Source: Paenibacillus sp. DMB5 (GTDB taxonomy: Bacteria > Bacillota > Bacilli > Paenibacillales > Paenibacillaceae). From it: a DNA stretch of 64,000 nt. Position numbers and translations under genes: made by a program. Below the pieces are notes generated by a model that did not search any database, had not been told where the DNA came from, and worked only from the letters and a program-made list of their open reading frames with translations. Location: the NCBI RefSeq assembly GCF_001517085.1, contig NZ_LRAC01000126.1:36605-100604 (forward strand), in the 5' to 3' direction. Position 1 is the stretch's first letter, and every line of letters begins with the position of its first letter. Shown one piece after another: positions 45,246 to 54,022 of this stretch.

Positions 45246-46082
45246 ATGGCCATCAAGATAATTACGGACAGCGGTTCCGATCTGCCCCTTGAGTATGTTG
45301 AGAAGTATAATGTGACTATTGTTCATCTGCCGGTTCATTTCGGGCATGATCTGATGCCTGAACACACGGAGACCAAAGCCTTTTACGAAATGATGCGTGG
45401 GTCCAAGGAGCTGCCGACAACGGCCAGCCCAAGCCCGCAAAGTTTTCTCGAAGCATTCAAGGAGGTGGAGCCGGGCACGGATATCCTGGTCCTCTGTATG
45501 TCCTCCAACATCAGCAGCACTTACCAGACAGCCACGATTGCCAAGGAGATGTACGAGGAAGAAGGACATCCAAACGCGATCGAAATTATAGATACGAAAC
45601 GATTTTCCGGAGGCCTGTCACTTCTTGTGGCAACGGCGGCGCGTCTGTCACTAACTTGCAGCCTGGCCGAACTGAAGGAAAGCGTACTTAAACAAGTTGA
45701 AGAAACTACAGCCTATTTCACGCTGGATACTTTAGAAAACGTTATAAAAGGCGGACGCTTGAACCGTTTGTCTGGCGCGGTAGCGTCTGTACTCAACATC
45801 AAGCTGCTGCTGAAGATCAGTGATGAGGGCAGAGTTGAGGTAGTAGAGAAGACACGCGGTTTGCCAAAAGCGCTGAATCTTCTGTTAAGCAAGCTCGACG
45901 AGAAGCAGTACGATTACGAGAAAGCGGCGATTGCCATTGTTCACAGCAACTGCGAGAAGCTGGCGCTGGAGATCAAAGCACGTATTCTCGAAAAACACCC
46001 CTTCAAAGAGGTGGTATTCTCCAGCATGGGCCCGGTTATGGGGACGTATGCCGGTGAAGGCGGGATTGGAGTGGCTTTTTAA
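45246..46082 (+). CDS. DegV family fatty-acid-binding protein
   Basis: 278 residues. The family signature ITDSGSDLP opens the protein, followed by HFGHD, TTASPSPQSF, SSNISSTYQTA and IDTKRFSGG, then a C-terminal helical/beta domain. DegV/FakB proteins bind a fatty acid and present it to the FakA kinase for phospholipid synthesis. AAGGAGAG precedes the ATG. Confidence 0.9.
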   Translation: MAIKIITDSGSDLPLEYVEKYNVTIVHLPVHFGHDLMPEHTETKAFYEMMRGSKELPTTASPSPQSFLEAFKEVEPGTDILVLCMSSNISSTYQTATIAKEMYEEEGHPNAIEIIDTKRFSGGLSLLVATAARLSLTCSLAELKESVLKQVEETTAYFTLDTLENVIKGGRLNRLSGAVASVLNIKLLLKISDEGRVEVVEKTRGLPKALNLLLSKLDEKQYDYEKAAIAIVHSNCEKLALEIKARILEKHPFKEVVFSSMGPVMGTYAGEGGIGVAF

Positions 46083-46122
46083 GCTGCGCCGTTCTGGTTT
46101 GCCTAGTGTTTAAAGCCCGTAG

Positions 46123-46158
46123 AACCGTACCTGGCCTGCTGCCGATGTGCGGTTTTTT
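46123..46158 (+). terminator. Probable terminator after degV
   Basis: AACCGTA (46123-46129) pairs with TGCGGTT (46148-46154) with one G-T pair, followed by TTTT. Confidence 0.5.
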
Positions 46159-46285
46159 GGCGTGGGTGAAGCAGTCAATACCCGGAAACGGCTGAGCGCC
46201 GGACAACGGGGCGGATTCTCCAAAGACACCATCATATAGGCATCTGCATAGAATGGAGCAAATCCAATAACGGAGGTAGGATGCT

Positions 46286-46648
46286 ATGTCGACATACAGT
46301 ACCGGCCAGACAGCTACGGTTATCTATCAGGCAGATCCGGCGGTTGTGCAGCATTTACATGGGGTTCGCGAGTCCCTGCATCATTCCTGTAAACCCTATT
46401 TAAATCATAAGGTGAAGGTTCAGACTCTCGACGGAATGACGCATGAAGGCATCATTGCCGGGATGGACAGCAAAAATATGTACCTCATGGTCACAGTCAC
46501 CATGGACACGCCGCGCGGCTTCTATAACCCTTACTACAAGCCGTACCCTGGGCCGTTTTATCCTTATCCGCCTTATCCGGGTCCTGTTAACAACAATGTC
46601 ATTCTGCCGCTGGTCCTGTTCGAGCTGCTTGCCATCTCATTGATTTAA
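46286..46648 (+). CDS. Small Sm-like protein with Tyr/Pro tract and hydrophobic tail (member 1)
   Basis: 120 residues in three parts. Residues 34-68 read like a single Sm/Lsm motif: VKVQTLDGMTHEGIIAGMD followed by SKNMYLMVTV. Residues 77-102 are Tyr/Pro/Gly rich (PYYKPYPGPFYPYPPYPGP). The last 16 (NNVILPLVLFELLAIS) are hydrophobic. A second protein in this window (57676) has the same plan, including an LLAIALI end. Function unknown; a spore coat or membrane-surface role is possible. GGAGGTAGG precedes the ATG; a terminator follows. Confidence 0.7.
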   Translation: MSTYSTGQTATVIYQADPAVVQHLHGVRESLHHSCKPYLNHKVKVQTLDGMTHEGIIAGMDSKNMYLMVTVTMDTPRGFYNPYYKPYPGPFYPYPPYPGPVNNNVILPLVLFELLAISLI

Positions 46649-46669
46649 CCTCAGGTTTCTGGTATATGA

Positions 46670-46725
46670 AAAAAAGGCATGATCCGGGTTGCTGCAGCGT
46701 TGCAGGATAACCGGTCATGTCTTTT
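46670..46725 (+). terminator. Rho-independent terminator
   Basis: AAAAAGGCATGATCCGGGTT pairs with AACCGGTCATGTCTTTT around a GC-rich loop. Confidence 0.75.
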
Positions 46726-46910
46726 AATGTTATGGAGAACTCCTCTGGTTGGTGCGGCTCGGCCAGTTTAATCCTCGTAAGCAGAATTATTCTGCTTTCA
46801 GGGTAAGCAGGTAAGATGATAAACTGGAAAGAACCGTAAACATAGGCTTAGCGTACCATTTCCAGGCCGGTTGCGGGTACAGGGACAGCCAAATCGAGGG
46901 GGGAATCGGA

Positions 46911-47930
46911 ATGATTACATATCCAATCCTTAAACCTGGAGCGGTTATAGGTGTAACTGCTTCATCGTTTGGGGCGGACGAGCAGCATCGGGAGGTTTTA
47001 GACGAGGCTGTGGAGCGGATGACGGAAAGAGGCTACCAGGTGAGTCTCGGCCAGACGGTGTACAAGCATGACAAAGCAAGATCCGCTTCGGGCAGGGAGC
47101 GGGGGATGGAGTTCATCGAGATGATGCAGGATGAATCCATCGGCCTGATCATACCGCCCTGGGGCGGCGAGCTGCTGATTGAGATGCTGGAGTTTATTGA
47201 TTTTGACCAGCTCAGACCCAAATGGGTGCTGGGATTCTCCGATATCAGCCTGCTGCTGCTTACGATCACCTTGCGCACGGGCATAGCTACCGCACACGGC
47301 CCAAGTCTCGGGGATTTGCGCGGCAAGAAGACCGATGAGACGAGTGTCATGTGGCAAAAGGTGCTTTCAACCCCGCCCGGCGGCAGCATTGTACAGCAAT
47401 CCTCACAAAAGCATCAGGGAGCAGGAGCGGGAACAGTCAGCCCGTCGCCTTACCTGTTTAACCTTAATACTCCAACCTTATGGAAGAGCGTATCGGGTCA
47501 GGATGTTTCAATAAAGGGCCGTCTGCTCGGCGGCTGTATTGACATTATCCGGCATATCATCGGAACGCCGTATGGCAATGTGCAGCAATTCAGCCGGAAT
47601 TTCATCCAGGGGGAGCCGATTCTCTGGTATCTGGAAAATTGTGAACTGAATACGGCGGATCTCCGCAGATCGCTTGTACATATGAAATATGCCGGCTGGT
47701 TTGACAATTGCTCGGGGATTCTGTTCGGGCGGTGCGAGGGCAATCAGCAGCTGTACGGATATACCACAGAGGAAGTGTACCGGGATTTGGCGGAAGAGCT
47801 GCAGCTGCCGGTTCTTTATGATCTGGACTTCGGTCATGTTCCGCCTCAGATGACGCTGGTTAACGGTGCTTATGCCGAGGTGGAGCTGGCAGGGGGCCGG
47901 GGCACATTGATACAATATTTCCGTGAATAG
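46911..47930 (+). CDS. LD-carboxypeptidase family protein (MccF-like, peptidase S66)
   Basis: 339 residues. The S66 catalytic triad is visible: Ser in LGFSDISLLL (about 108), Glu in LENCELNTADLR (about 244), and His in GHVPPQMTLVNGA (about 312). The family includes muramoyl-tetrapeptide carboxypeptidase, which recycles murein peptides, and MccF, which cleaves microcin C-type antibiotics. No signal peptide, so cytoplasmic. A GAGGGGGG site lies nine bases upstream. A terminator shared with the opposing gene follows. Confidence 0.88.
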   Translation: MITYPILKPGAVIGVTASSFGADEQHREVLDEAVERMTERGYQVSLGQTVYKHDKARSASGRERGMEFIEMMQDESIGLIIPPWGGELLIEMLEFIDFDQLRPKWVLGFSDISLLLLTITLRTGIATAHGPSLGDLRGKKTDETSVMWQKVLSTPPGGSIVQQSSQKHQGAGAGTVSPSPYLFNLNTPTLWKSVSGQDVSIKGRLLGGCIDIIRHIIGTPYGNVQQFSRNFIQGEPILWYLENCELNTADLRRSLVHMKYAGWFDNCSGILFGRCEGNQQLYGYTTEEVYRDLAEELQLPVLYDLDFGHVPPQMTLVNGAYAEVELAGGRGTLIQYFRE

Positions 47931-47952
47931 CGAACCGGCTGTATAAACATAG

Positions 47953-47985
47953 AAAAAAGAGACAGCGTATGGGCTGTCTCTTTTA
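47953..47985. terminator. Bidirectional terminator
   Basis: AAAAAAGAGACAG (47953-47965) pairs with CTGTCTCTTTT (47974-47984), between convergent genes. Confidence 0.85.
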
Positions 47986-47996
47986 CACAATCTGCT

Positions 47997-48284
47997 TTAG
48001 GTATTCACAATTGCCGTAATTTCCTCATCCAGATCCAGCCGTACATCCTCACGGTAAGCCCGGATACCGTACTCGCTGTGCAGATAGCGGAGAATCGCTT
48101 CAATCATGTTGGATTCGACCAGGTATTGGCTGCGTCCCTGGATCCAGACCTCTGCGGTATAGCCGGTGTCTTCCTCCCAGCTAAGCTCAACCTGGACCTC
48201 CTGAACCCGGACGCCTTTACGCTCAGCCATATGAAGGCAGATGGCGTTAATAATTTCATCCATACTGAGAACAGTTGTAGACAT
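47997..48284 (-). CDS. DUF2653 (YxcD-like) family protein
   Basis: 95 residues matching the YxcD type: MDEIINAICLHMAERKGVRVQEVQVELSW, then a GYTAEVWIQGR strand and an acidic end (DVRLDLDEEI). Small, soluble, function unknown. Its start overlaps the stop of the upstream membrane-protein gene by one base, so the two form an operon. Confidence 0.65.
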   Translation of the reverse strand: MSTTVLSMDEIINAICLHMAERKGVRVQEVQVELSWEEDTGYTAEVWIQGRSQYLVESNMIEAILRYLHSEYGIRAYREDVRLDLDEEITAIVNT

Positions 48285-48718
48285 TAGTAGCGGCCGTCTC
48301 TTTCCTCAAGTCTGCGTCTTTCTCTTCTGCGGCGGAAGAAGGACATTACAAGCACCACAACAAGATAGATGGCAAGCATATTAACCAGGAAACCGAGGAT
48401 GTTGCCGAAAGCGCCCATTCCGGCAAACATGCTGCCGAACAGGAAGCCGGCGAGTCCGCCGATCATCAATCCCTTCATCAGTGAGCCGCCGCTGAAAAAT
48501 CCGCGTTTTGCAGTACCGGCAGTTCCGGCTGTAGTACCAGTAGTGCTATCGCTTTTTCTAACATTATCCGTAGTTGATTTCTTCGGAGTCGTGGTAAAGC
48601 CGCGGCTGCCGGATTTAAAACCCCCTCCGCGTCTCGCATCCGCAAAATCGGGAGCGGTTACAGCAAAGAACAGGGTAAAGGCCATTACGATCATCATTAC
48701 GCGTTTCATGGATTTCAT
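48284..48718 (-). CDS. Exported Gly/Ser/Thr-rich membrane protein
   Basis: 144 residues. A signal or anchor helix (about 5-25) is followed by an ARRGGGFKSGSRGF segment and a Thr/Ser-rich linker, then a Gly-rich hydrophobic region (about 78-128) with two membrane helices and a strongly basic tail (FFRRRRERRRLEE). The ARRGGG-to-GLMIGGLAGFLFG arrangement resembles Tim44-like proteins without the Tim44 C-terminal domain. Function unknown. AGGAGG lies about 12 bases before the ATG; ATG at 48709 is an alternative. Confidence 0.6.
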   Translation of the reverse strand: MKSMKRVMMIVMAFTLFFAVTAPDFADARRGGGFKSGSRGFTTTPKKSTTDNVRKSDSTTGTTAGTAGTAKRGFFSGGSLMKGLMIGGLAGFLFGSMFAGMGAFGNILGFLVNMLAIYLVVVLVMSFFRRRRERRRLEERDGRY

Positions 48719-48845
48719 TTAGTACGAGTACCCTCCTAAGGTTGTCTCAAAATTTTGTGGTTCTGCCCGGTAATACGCAGTATGCCCAAGGAGGTTTCAA
48801 TTTTAATTAAAAATCTTTGGGATTATTTTTTGGCCGCTTTTTGGA

Positions 48846-48877
48846 CAAAAAAAGTGCGTGGACATCACGTCCACGCC
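48846..48877 (-). terminator. Terminator of the carbonic anhydrase gene
   Basis: GCGTGGAC (48856-48863) pairs with GTCCACGC (48869-48876). On the minus strand it is followed by ACTTTTTTT. Confidence 0.8.
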
Positions 48878-48887
48878 AAAAACATTT

Positions 48888-49472
48888 TCAGAGAGTTGCC
48901 TTGTTCTCCACATACCCGTCCGAGACAAGCTCAAGCGCTCCGGTAGCCGGATCGATGATCATGCCGTGAATAGGTACGTTTGGGGGGAGTAAGGGATGGC
49001 GCTTAATAAGCTCCACAGTCTGAATTACCCCGTCCTTCACATTGTCAAACCCGCGCAGCCATTTGGTCAGCTTGATTCCCGAATTCTCAAGTGTCGACAG
49101 GACTTCATCGGATACGCCGCGTTCTTTTATGGAGTTGATCATTTTGTCCGCGTTCAGGGATGCCATGCCGCACTCATAGTGTCCAACTACAATAACCTCT
49201 TCCGCATCCAGCTCATACAGCGCGACCATAACGCTTCGCATAACTGAACCGAAGGGCTGGGAGATGACGGCGCCGGCGTTTTTGATAACTTTGACATCAC
49301 CGTTTTTGAAATTCATGGCTTTCGGCAAAAGCTCTACCAGCCGTGTATCCATACAAGTGATGACAAGCATTTTTTTATCCGGAAAGCGGCTGGTCAGATA
49401 GGCTTCGTATTCTTTTTCCTCCACAAATTTCTTGTTAAAATTCAAAATCTCCGATACGTGTGTCATGACCAT
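48888..49472 (-). CDS. Beta-class carbonic anhydrase
   Basis: 194 residues. The zinc ligands are Cys40, His98 and Cys101 (TCMDTR, then VVGHYECGM), with the Asp42-Arg44 dyad intact, so it should be active. It interconverts CO2 and bicarbonate in the cytoplasm. AGGAGGAAGC precedes two ATGs (49472 and 49466); the second has the more usual spacing. An imperfect palindrome, TTACGTA-TG-TACGTAA, lies 37-52 bases upstream. Confidence 0.92.
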   Translation of the reverse strand: MVMTHVSEILNFNKKFVEEKEYEAYLTSRFPDKKMLVITCMDTRLVELLPKAMNFKNGDVKVIKNAGAVISQPFGSVMRSVMVALYELDAEEVIVVGHYECGMASLNADKMINSIKERGVSDEVLSTLENSGIKLTKWLRGFDNVKDGVIQTVELIKRHPLLPPNVPIHGMIIDPATGALELVSDGYVENKATL

Positions 49473-49745
49473 GCTTCCTCCTAAAAATAATATTGTGTAA
49501 TGTAGGCTTTACGTATGTACGTAAGGTCTATTCACCGGTTTGGTAATGAATGAACTATTTCAAATTTGAAGCGGAAAGCTCTGAAATGATTATAAGGATA
49601 ATAAAACACGGACGTCAATAACCAGGTGTGATTGCAACTGCCGGAAGCGGTTCATTTTCGTATGTGACAGGCAAAGTTGCTTATCCCCAGCCAAAAAAGT
49701 ATCATCAAGAAGAATAAGGAAAACAGAGAAAGCAGGTGGATGGAA

Positions 49746-51263
49746 ATGGAACAGGCAGTTAAAGACAAATGGGAAGCTTTTCAGGAATTATTATCTAAAA
49801 TTAGCAGCTATAATGAAGCCATCGGACTTCTTCACTGGGATTTGCAGACAGGTGCACCCCGTAAAGGGATAGAGGTCCGCTCCGGAACGATCGGGGTACT
49901 CACTGGTGAGCTGTTCAGGCTGGAGACGTCTAAGGAGATGGGCGAATTTACAGCCTTTTTCGGCACGCCGGAGGTAGCTTCACAGCTGAGCGATGTCCAG
50001 AACAAAATCGTCAAGGACTGCCGCAAGGAGTACGAGCGCAGCAAGAGCATTCCGTCCAAAAAATTCGAAGAATATGCCGCGCTGGCTGCCCATTCCCAGA
50101 GCATCTGGGAGGAGGCGATGGCGAATGATGATTTTGCCTCCTTTGAACCGTTTTTAAGCAAAATTGTCGCATTCAAGCAGGAGTTTATCGACTATTGGGG
50201 TGTAAAGGATACCCGTTATGATACGCTACTCGACATGTATGAGCCGGATCTGACCGTTGCCAAAGTGGACGAGCTGTTCGACCGCCTGCGCAGCCGTCTT
50301 GTCCCGCTGGTGGAGGCAATCAGCGCTTCTCCAAACAAGCCGGATACGGAATTTCTGAGCCAAATCTATGCCAAGGAGCAGCAGGAAAAGTTCGGCCTGT
50401 TCGTGCTGGAGCAGATGGGCTATGACTTTGAGGCAGGACGTCTGGATGAGAGTGTGCATCCGTTCGCTACCGGGCTCAATCCGGGGGATGTGCGCATTAC
50501 GACCAATTATCTGCTGGATAATGTAACGAGTGCGATTTTTAGCTCCCTGCACGAAGGCGGGCATGCCCTCTATGAGCAGAATATCAGCAAGGAACTGATT
50601 GGAACTCCGCTGTCCGGGGGAACCTCCATGGGTATCCATGAATCCCAGTCAAGACTTTGGGAAAATATGATCGGCCGCAGCCGCGCCTTCTGGCAGCGTT
50701 ACTATGGCGATCTGCAGCAGCATTTCCCGGAACAGCTAACAGAGGTTGAAGTGGAGCAGTTCTACCGGGCGATTAACAGCGTTGCCAATTCCTTTATCCG
50801 GATTGAAGCGGATGAGCTGACTTATAACCTGCATATCATTATCCGTTATGAAATCGAGAAGCTGATCTTTAATGAAGGGCTGGAAGTCAAGGATCTGCCT
50901 AAGACCTGGAATGCCAAATATCAGGAATATCTGGGCATTACTCCGCCTTCAGATGCACTGGGTGTGTTGCAGGATGTTCACTGGTCCGGCGGTGATTTTG
51001 GTTATTTTGCCTCCTATTCGCTGGGAAATATGTATGCCGCCCAAATTCTGAATACCCTCCGCAAAGAGCTGCCTGAATTCGACAGTCTGATTGCTGAAGG
51101 TAACCTGATTCCGGTTAAAGAATGGCTGACGGACAAAATTTACCGCTTCGGCAAGAGTCTGACTCCGGCGCAAATTATTGAACGGGTAACCGGTGAGCCG
51201 CTTAATCCGGATTATCTGGCCGATTATCTGGAAGCGAAATATACGGAGCTCTATAAGCTGTAA
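49746..51263 (+). CDS. Metallocarboxypeptidase, M32 (Taq) family
   Basis: 505 residues, standard for carboxypeptidase Taq. The zinc-binding HEGGH motif lies near residues 269-273, with a downstream Glu in IHESQSR. The N-terminus (YNEAIGLLHWDLQTGAPRKG) and the C-terminal HWSGGDFGYFASYSLGNMYAAQ are family hallmarks. It removes C-terminal residues from peptides in the cytoplasm. The ATG at 49746 follows AGGTGG; the frame runs upstream to 49677 without a site. Confidence 0.92.
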   Translation: MEQAVKDKWEAFQELLSKISSYNEAIGLLHWDLQTGAPRKGIEVRSGTIGVLTGELFRLETSKEMGEFTAFFGTPEVASQLSDVQNKIVKDCRKEYERSKSIPSKKFEEYAALAAHSQSIWEEAMANDDFASFEPFLSKIVAFKQEFIDYWGVKDTRYDTLLDMYEPDLTVAKVDELFDRLRSRLVPLVEAISASPNKPDTEFLSQIYAKEQQEKFGLFVLEQMGYDFEAGRLDESVHPFATGLNPGDVRITTNYLLDNVTSAIFSSLHEGGHALYEQNISKELIGTPLSGGTSMGIHESQSRLWENMIGRSRAFWQRYYGDLQQHFPEQLTEVEVEQFYRAINSVANSFIRIEADELTYNLHIIIRYEIEKLIFNEGLEVKDLPKTWNAKYQEYLGITPPSDALGVLQDVHWSGGDFGYFASYSLGNMYAAQILNTLRKELPEFDSLIAEGNLIPVKEWLTDKIYRFGKSLTPAQIIERVTGEPLNPDYLADYLEAKYTELYKL

Positions 51264-51355
51264 TCGAACTCCGGCCTGTCTGTGCGCAGATAGGCTGGAA
51301 TGAGCTCCGGGTTAACGGTATAATAGAAGGAAACCGCACACGGAAGGATTTTGTT

Positions 51356-52003
51356 ATGGCTAATACGTATACCTACAGTCGCAGGGAAGAGGTCGCAAAT
51401 GCCATTACTCACGGTATCGGAACGGTACTGAGTGTTGCTGCACTTGTTCTGCTTGTTGTTTTTGCCAGTTTGAAGGGAACGGCCTGGCATGTTGTCAGCT
51501 TCTCGATCTACGGGACAACGATGCTGCTGCTGTATCTCAACTCTACACTGGTGCATAGTCTGCGGGAGGGCAAGGCGAAGGACCTGTTCGAATTCTTCGA
51601 TCATTCCTCCATTTATCTGTTTATCGCCGGTACTTACACGCCGTTCCTGCTCGTTGCGATCCGCGGACCGCTGGGCTGGAGCCTGTTCGGGATTGTCTGG
51701 GGAGTGGCATTGTTCGGAGTGGCCTTTAAGGCCTTTTTCGTCAAAAAATTCCTGTTCATGTCGACTATCTTCTACATTGCGATGGGCTGGCTGATCGTCA
51801 TTGCCTGGAACCCGCTGTCTGCGGCTGTTGCCGGCGGCGGAATGGCGCTGCTGATGACTGGCGGTATCCTGTACACGCTGGGCACGATCTTTTATGTATG
51901 GAGAGGGTTTCCGTTTCACCATGCAGTCTGGCATGTTTTCGTGCTGGCCGGAAGTGTGACGCACTTCTTCGCCGTACTGATTTATCTGCTTCCGATCCGT
52001 TAA
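51356..52003 (+). CDS. Hemolysin III family (PAQR) membrane protein
   Basis: 215 residues, seven membrane helices. Family marks: REEVANAITHGIGTVLS with the first His, FFDHSSIYLFIAGTYTPF with the Asp-His pair, and FHHAVWHVFVLAGSVTHFF with the last three metal-ligand His. PAQR proteins are zinc-dependent membrane hydrolases in eukaryotes; the bacterial role is unsettled. The start follows GGAAGGATTTT. The gene ends before a hairpin at 52046. Confidence 0.9.
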   Translation: MANTYTYSRREEVANAITHGIGTVLSVAALVLLVVFASLKGTAWHVVSFSIYGTTMLLLYLNSTLVHSLREGKAKDLFEFFDHSSIYLFIAGTYTPFLLVAIRGPLGWSLFGIVWGVALFGVAFKAFFVKKFLFMSTIFYIAMGWLIVIAWNPLSAAVAGGGMALLMTGGILYTLGTIFYVWRGFPFHHAVWHVFVLAGSVTHFFAVLIYLLPIR

Positions 52004-52045
52004 AAGTGCTGAAAATAACAGGGAGATCCTGCATTTTGCAAACAA

Positions 52046-52084
52046 AAAAAGATGACAAGCAAAAAAGCTTGACATCTTTCTTTG
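52046..52084 (+). terminator. Terminator after the hemolysin III gene
   Basis: AAAGATGACAAGC (52048-52060) pairs with GCTTGACATCTTT (52067-52079) with one mismatch, then CTTTGTTTT. Its 3' arm contains the TTGACA of the next promoter. Confidence 0.65.
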
Positions 52085-52097
52085 TTTTCGGTATCAT
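52069..52097 (+). promoter_or_regulatory. Promoter of the ylxM-ffh operon
   Basis: TTGACA (52069-52074), 17-bp spacer, TATCAT (52092-52097). Confidence 0.7.
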
Positions 52098-52151
52098 AAG
52101 GGACGTTGTGAAGCTGTAAAGTGTTTTTCCTTGACGAAGGGAGTGCCCTTG

Positions 52152-52508
52152 ATGAGTCAGGAGAATAGGCTCGAGAAGACGAACCGGATCAACCTGTTAT
52201 TCGCATTCTATGAACGGCTGCTTACTGATAAACAGCAAACGTTTCTGAAATATTATTTCCACGATGATTTCTCCTTGGGAGAGATTGCCGCGGAATTTGA
52301 GATCAGCCGCCAGGCCGTGTATGAGCATATCAAGCGTGCCGAGCAGGTGCTGGAGAATTATGAAGAGAAGCTTGGCCTGCTGGCCAAGCATGACGACCGC
52401 AACCGGTATTTAGAAGAACTGCGCAGACTGCCTGATAATGGGATGCTGCCTGAGCAATATAAACAGCGGTTCAAGGAGCTTGTGGATCGTTTGCAGAGGT
52501 TAGAGTAG
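52152..52508 (+). CDS. ylxM: YlxM, SRP-associated HTH protein
   Basis: 118 residues, sigma-70 region 4-like helix-turn-helix (LTDKQQTFLKYYFHDDFSLGEIAAEFEISRQAVYEHIKRAEQVL). YlxM/p13 proteins are encoded before ffh and are thought to modulate the signal recognition particle. The ATG at 52152 follows AAGGGAGTG; an earlier in-frame start at 52131 lacks a site. ffh starts 21 bases after the stop. Confidence 0.92.
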   Translation: MSQENRLEKTNRINLLFAFYERLLTDKQQTFLKYYFHDDFSLGEIAAEFEISRQAVYEHIKRAEQVLENYEEKLGLLAKHDDRNRYLEELRRLPDNGMLPEQYKQRFKELVDRLQRLE

Positions 52509-52529
52509 CATGAAGGGAGCAAGCCGCAT

Positions 52530-53921
52530 ATGGCATTTGAAGGTTTAACCGGAAGATTGCAGAATGTGTTCAGCAAGCTGCGCGGCAAAGGGAAGGTATC
52601 CGAAGATGACGTAAACGAAGCCATGCGTGAAGTACGTCTGGCGCTTCTGGAAGCCGATGTTAACTTCAAAGTAGTTAAGGACTTCGTGTCCAAGGTGAAG
52701 GAGAAGTCCGTTGGCAAGGAAGTAATGGACAGCTTTACTCCCGGCATGGTAATCATCGACATCGTTAACAAGGAACTGACCGAGCTGATGGGTGGAAGCC
52801 AGTCCAAGCTGGCCAAAGCGAACAAGCCGCCAACCGTTATTATGATGGCGGGTCTGCAGGGGGCGGGTAAGACGACCACCTCAGGCAAGCTGGCTAAGCT
52901 CCTGCAGAAGGGCAACCACCGCCCGCTGCTCGTAGCAGGCGATATTTACCGCCCGGCAGCGATCAAGCAGCTGCAGATCCTGGGTGAGCAGATTAAGGTT
53001 CCGGTATTCGCACTCGGTGACCAGGTCAGTCCGGTAGAGATTGCCAGACAGGCTATCCAGCATGCGAAGGATAATAATCTGGATTATGTCATCATCGATA
53101 CCGCAGGCCGCCTGCATATAGATGAAGCGCTGATGGATGAGCTAAAGCAGATCCACAGTACAGTGAAGCCTGATGAAGTGCTGCTTGTAGTCGATGCTAT
53201 GACTGGTCAGGATGCCGTAAACGTAGCTGAGAGCTTCAACAAGCAGCTTGAGCTTACCGGCGTTGTGCTGACCAAGCTTGACGGCGACACCCGCGGCGGT
53301 GCCGCGCTGTCTGTCAAGGCTGTAACCGGCTGCCCGATCAAGTTCGCCGCTCTCGGCGAGAAGATCGACGCGCTGGAGCCGTTCCATCCGGAACGGATGG
53401 CCTCCCGTATCCTGGGTATGGGCGACATGCTCTCCCTGATCGAGAAGGCCCAGGCCAACATTGATACCGAGAAAGCAAAGGAAATGGAACGTAAGATGCG
53501 CAATGCGGAATTTACGTTCGACGATTTCCTGGAGCAGATGGACCAGGTCAAGAAGCTTGGCCCGATCGACCAGATTCTCGACATGCTGCCTGGCATGAAC
53601 AAGGCCAAGGGCATGAAGGACCTGAAGGTGGACGACAAGCAGATGGGACGAGTCGAGGCGATTGTTCATTCCATGACCAAAGCCGAGAAAGCCCAGCCTG
53701 AGATCATCAACCACAACCGCCGCAAGCGGATTGCCGCCGGCAGCGGAACGAACGTGGCCGAGGTCAACCGCCTCATCAAGCAGTTCGATGAGATGCGCAA
53801 GATGATGAAGCAGTTCTCCGGTATGATGGGCGGAATGAGCGGCAAGGGCGGGAAGAAAAACGCCATGAAGCAGCTCAAGAGTCTTGGCGGCAAGGCCGGG
53901 ATGAAGTTCCCGTTCCGTTAA
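52530..53921 (+). CDS. ffh: Signal recognition particle GTPase Ffh
   Basis: 463 residues. N domain 1-95; G domain with G1 GLQGAGKT (108-115), DTAGR and TKLDGD; Met-rich M domain at the C-terminus (MDQVKKL, MMKQFSGMMGGMSGKGG) that binds 4.5S/6S-like SRP RNA and signal peptides. It targets nascent membrane proteins to FtsY. AAGGGAG precedes the ATG. The full family length is present. Confidence 0.98.
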   Translation: MAFEGLTGRLQNVFSKLRGKGKVSEDDVNEAMREVRLALLEADVNFKVVKDFVSKVKEKSVGKEVMDSFTPGMVIIDIVNKELTELMGGSQSKLAKANKPPTVIMMAGLQGAGKTTTSGKLAKLLQKGNHRPLLVAGDIYRPAAIKQLQILGEQIKVPVFALGDQVSPVEIARQAIQHAKDNNLDYVIIDTAGRLHIDEALMDELKQIHSTVKPDEVLLVVDAMTGQDAVNVAESFNKQLELTGVVLTKLDGDTRGGAALSVKAVTGCPIKFAALGEKIDALEPFHPERMASRILGMGDMLSLIEKAQANIDTEKAKEMERKMRNAEFTFDDFLEQMDQVKKLGPIDQILDMLPGMNKAKGMKDLKVDDKQMGRVEAIVHSMTKAEKAQPEIINHNRRKRIAAGSGTNVAEVNRLIKQFDEMRKMMKQFSGMMGGMSGKGGKKNAMKQLKSLGGKAGMKFPFR

Positions 53922-53980
53922 GGTTTTGATCTTTCCAGATCAGACATAGTACAACATCAGATGATCGAGCGGTTTTCGCT

Positions 53981-54022
53981 CTTAATCTTTTGACCTTAAT
54001 CTTTTGACCTTAATCTTTTAAG
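53981..54022 (+). repeat. Short tandem repeat, 14-base unit
   Basis: CTTAATCTTTTGAC occurs twice in tandem (53981-53994, 53995-54008) and is followed by a third, partial copy, CTTAATCTTTTAAG. Confidence 0.8.

Noticed and set aside
48755..48946. 63-codon frame between the Gly-rich membrane protein and carbonic anhydrase
   Set aside because: It runs through the carbonic anhydrase terminator and into the end of that gene; no ribosome site before its start.
51251..52075. 274-codon minus-strand frame opposite the hemolysin III gene
   Set aside because: Low-complexity polar product with no domain; the plus strand has a complete seven-helix PAQR protein.
53981..54022. Possible CRISPR-like array
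   Set aside because: The 14-base units are directly abutting with no spacers and only about three copies. No cas genes are near.
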